Assembly: GCA_002383425.1 (NCBI GenBank)
Contig: DFYV01000115.1
Location: forward strand, 11,703 to 18,257
Direction of reading: 5' to 3'
From: Bacteroidales bacterium UBA4073
GTDB lineage: Bacteria > Bacteroidota > Bacteroidia > Bacteroidales > Tenuifilaceae
DNA: 6,555 nt
Under the pieces are notes generated by a model. The model saw only the letters and a list, made by a program, of their open reading frames with translations, was not told where the DNA came from and did not search any database. Positions 6,444 to 6,555 of this stretch are shown here, piece after piece. Position 1 is the stretch's first letter; every line of letters begins with the position of its first letter. Made by a program: the position numbers and the translations under genes.

Positions 6444-6529
6444 GTTGTTCGTTGTTCGTTGTTCGTTGTTCGTTGTTCGGAAGAATAGTTGACGGTTGAT
6501 GGTTGATTGTTGTTCGTTGCTCGTTGTTC
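6444..6529 (+). repeat. GTTGNNN heptamer-repeat element, right copy
   Basis: Five perfect GTTGTTC words (6444-6478) are followed by the 9-nt linker GGAAGAATA (6479-6487) and six more words: GTTGACG, GTTGATG, GTTGATT, GTTGTTC, GTTGCTC and GTTGTTC (6488-6529). GG and an A-run then begin what looks like a second linker. This is the inverted counterpart of the element at 10-88, with one base different in the linker. It reads away from the 3' end of ettA. The perfect five-fold run could be length-variable through slippage. Confidence 0.85.
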
Positions 6530-6555
6530 GGAAAAAGGAATCTTTAATTCGTAAT

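Larger units (their letters stand above)
6057..6555. other. Gene-free repeat-rich intergenic region after ettA
   Basis: No convincing coding region is seen here. An open frame at 6057-6266 starts directly after the ettA stop, but it runs through the terminator and a perfect hairpin and has no protein-like character. In order the stretch holds a terminator, an imperfect cruciform, a candidate promoter, three hairpins, and two heptamer-repeat tracts. The final 26 bp (6530-6555) begin with a partial copy of the linker (GGAAAAA) and show nothing else. Confidence 0.75.

Overview
The window looks like a piece of a Bacteroidota chromosome. The support is threefold. Promoter -7 boxes of the Bacteroidota form TAnnTTTG stand before the coding regions. 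Starts are A-rich with no clear Shine-Dalgarno sequence. The gene content also fits: a lipoprotein M19 dipeptidase and a PlsC-GNAT fusion acyltransferase of the type common in that phylum. I cannot place it below phylum level; an order such as Bacteroidales or Marinilabiliales is only a guess.

Layout. Four intact genes form two divergent pairs around a 180-bp promoter region (3276-3455). Leftward run a 611-residue two-domain acyltransferase resembling the bifunctional aminolipid synthases OlsF/GlsF and, 104 bp further on, a 408-residue lipoprotein M19 dipeptidase. Rightward run a secreted 281-residue protein of unknown function and then ettA, the ABC-F ribosome-binding translational throttle. 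A hairpin terminator separates these two, and its T-run doubles as the likely -7 box of ettA. A second hairpin terminator closes ettA.

The last 499 bp (6057-6555) hold no credible gene but are rich in structure. In order they contain the ettA terminator, an imperfect cruciform, a possible promoter, three compact hairpins in about 90 bp, nine tandem ACGTGAR-like heptamers, and a tract of GTTGNNN heptamers. The first 97 bp carry the reverse complement of the same GTTGNNN design, including the same 9-nt linker. The four-gene block is therefore bracketed by inverted copies of one heptamer-repeat element, each lying just beyond the 3' end of an outermost gene and reading outward.

Function. The two left genes concern the envelope: membrane aminolipid synthesis and dipeptide hydrolysis by a lipid-anchored enzyme. 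The first right-hand gene is exported, and EttA works in the cytoplasm on ribosomes. Nothing shows that the four act as one system. The most unusual material is the repeat and hairpin DNA at the edges, followed by the unrecognised secreted protein, which may contain an internal duplication.
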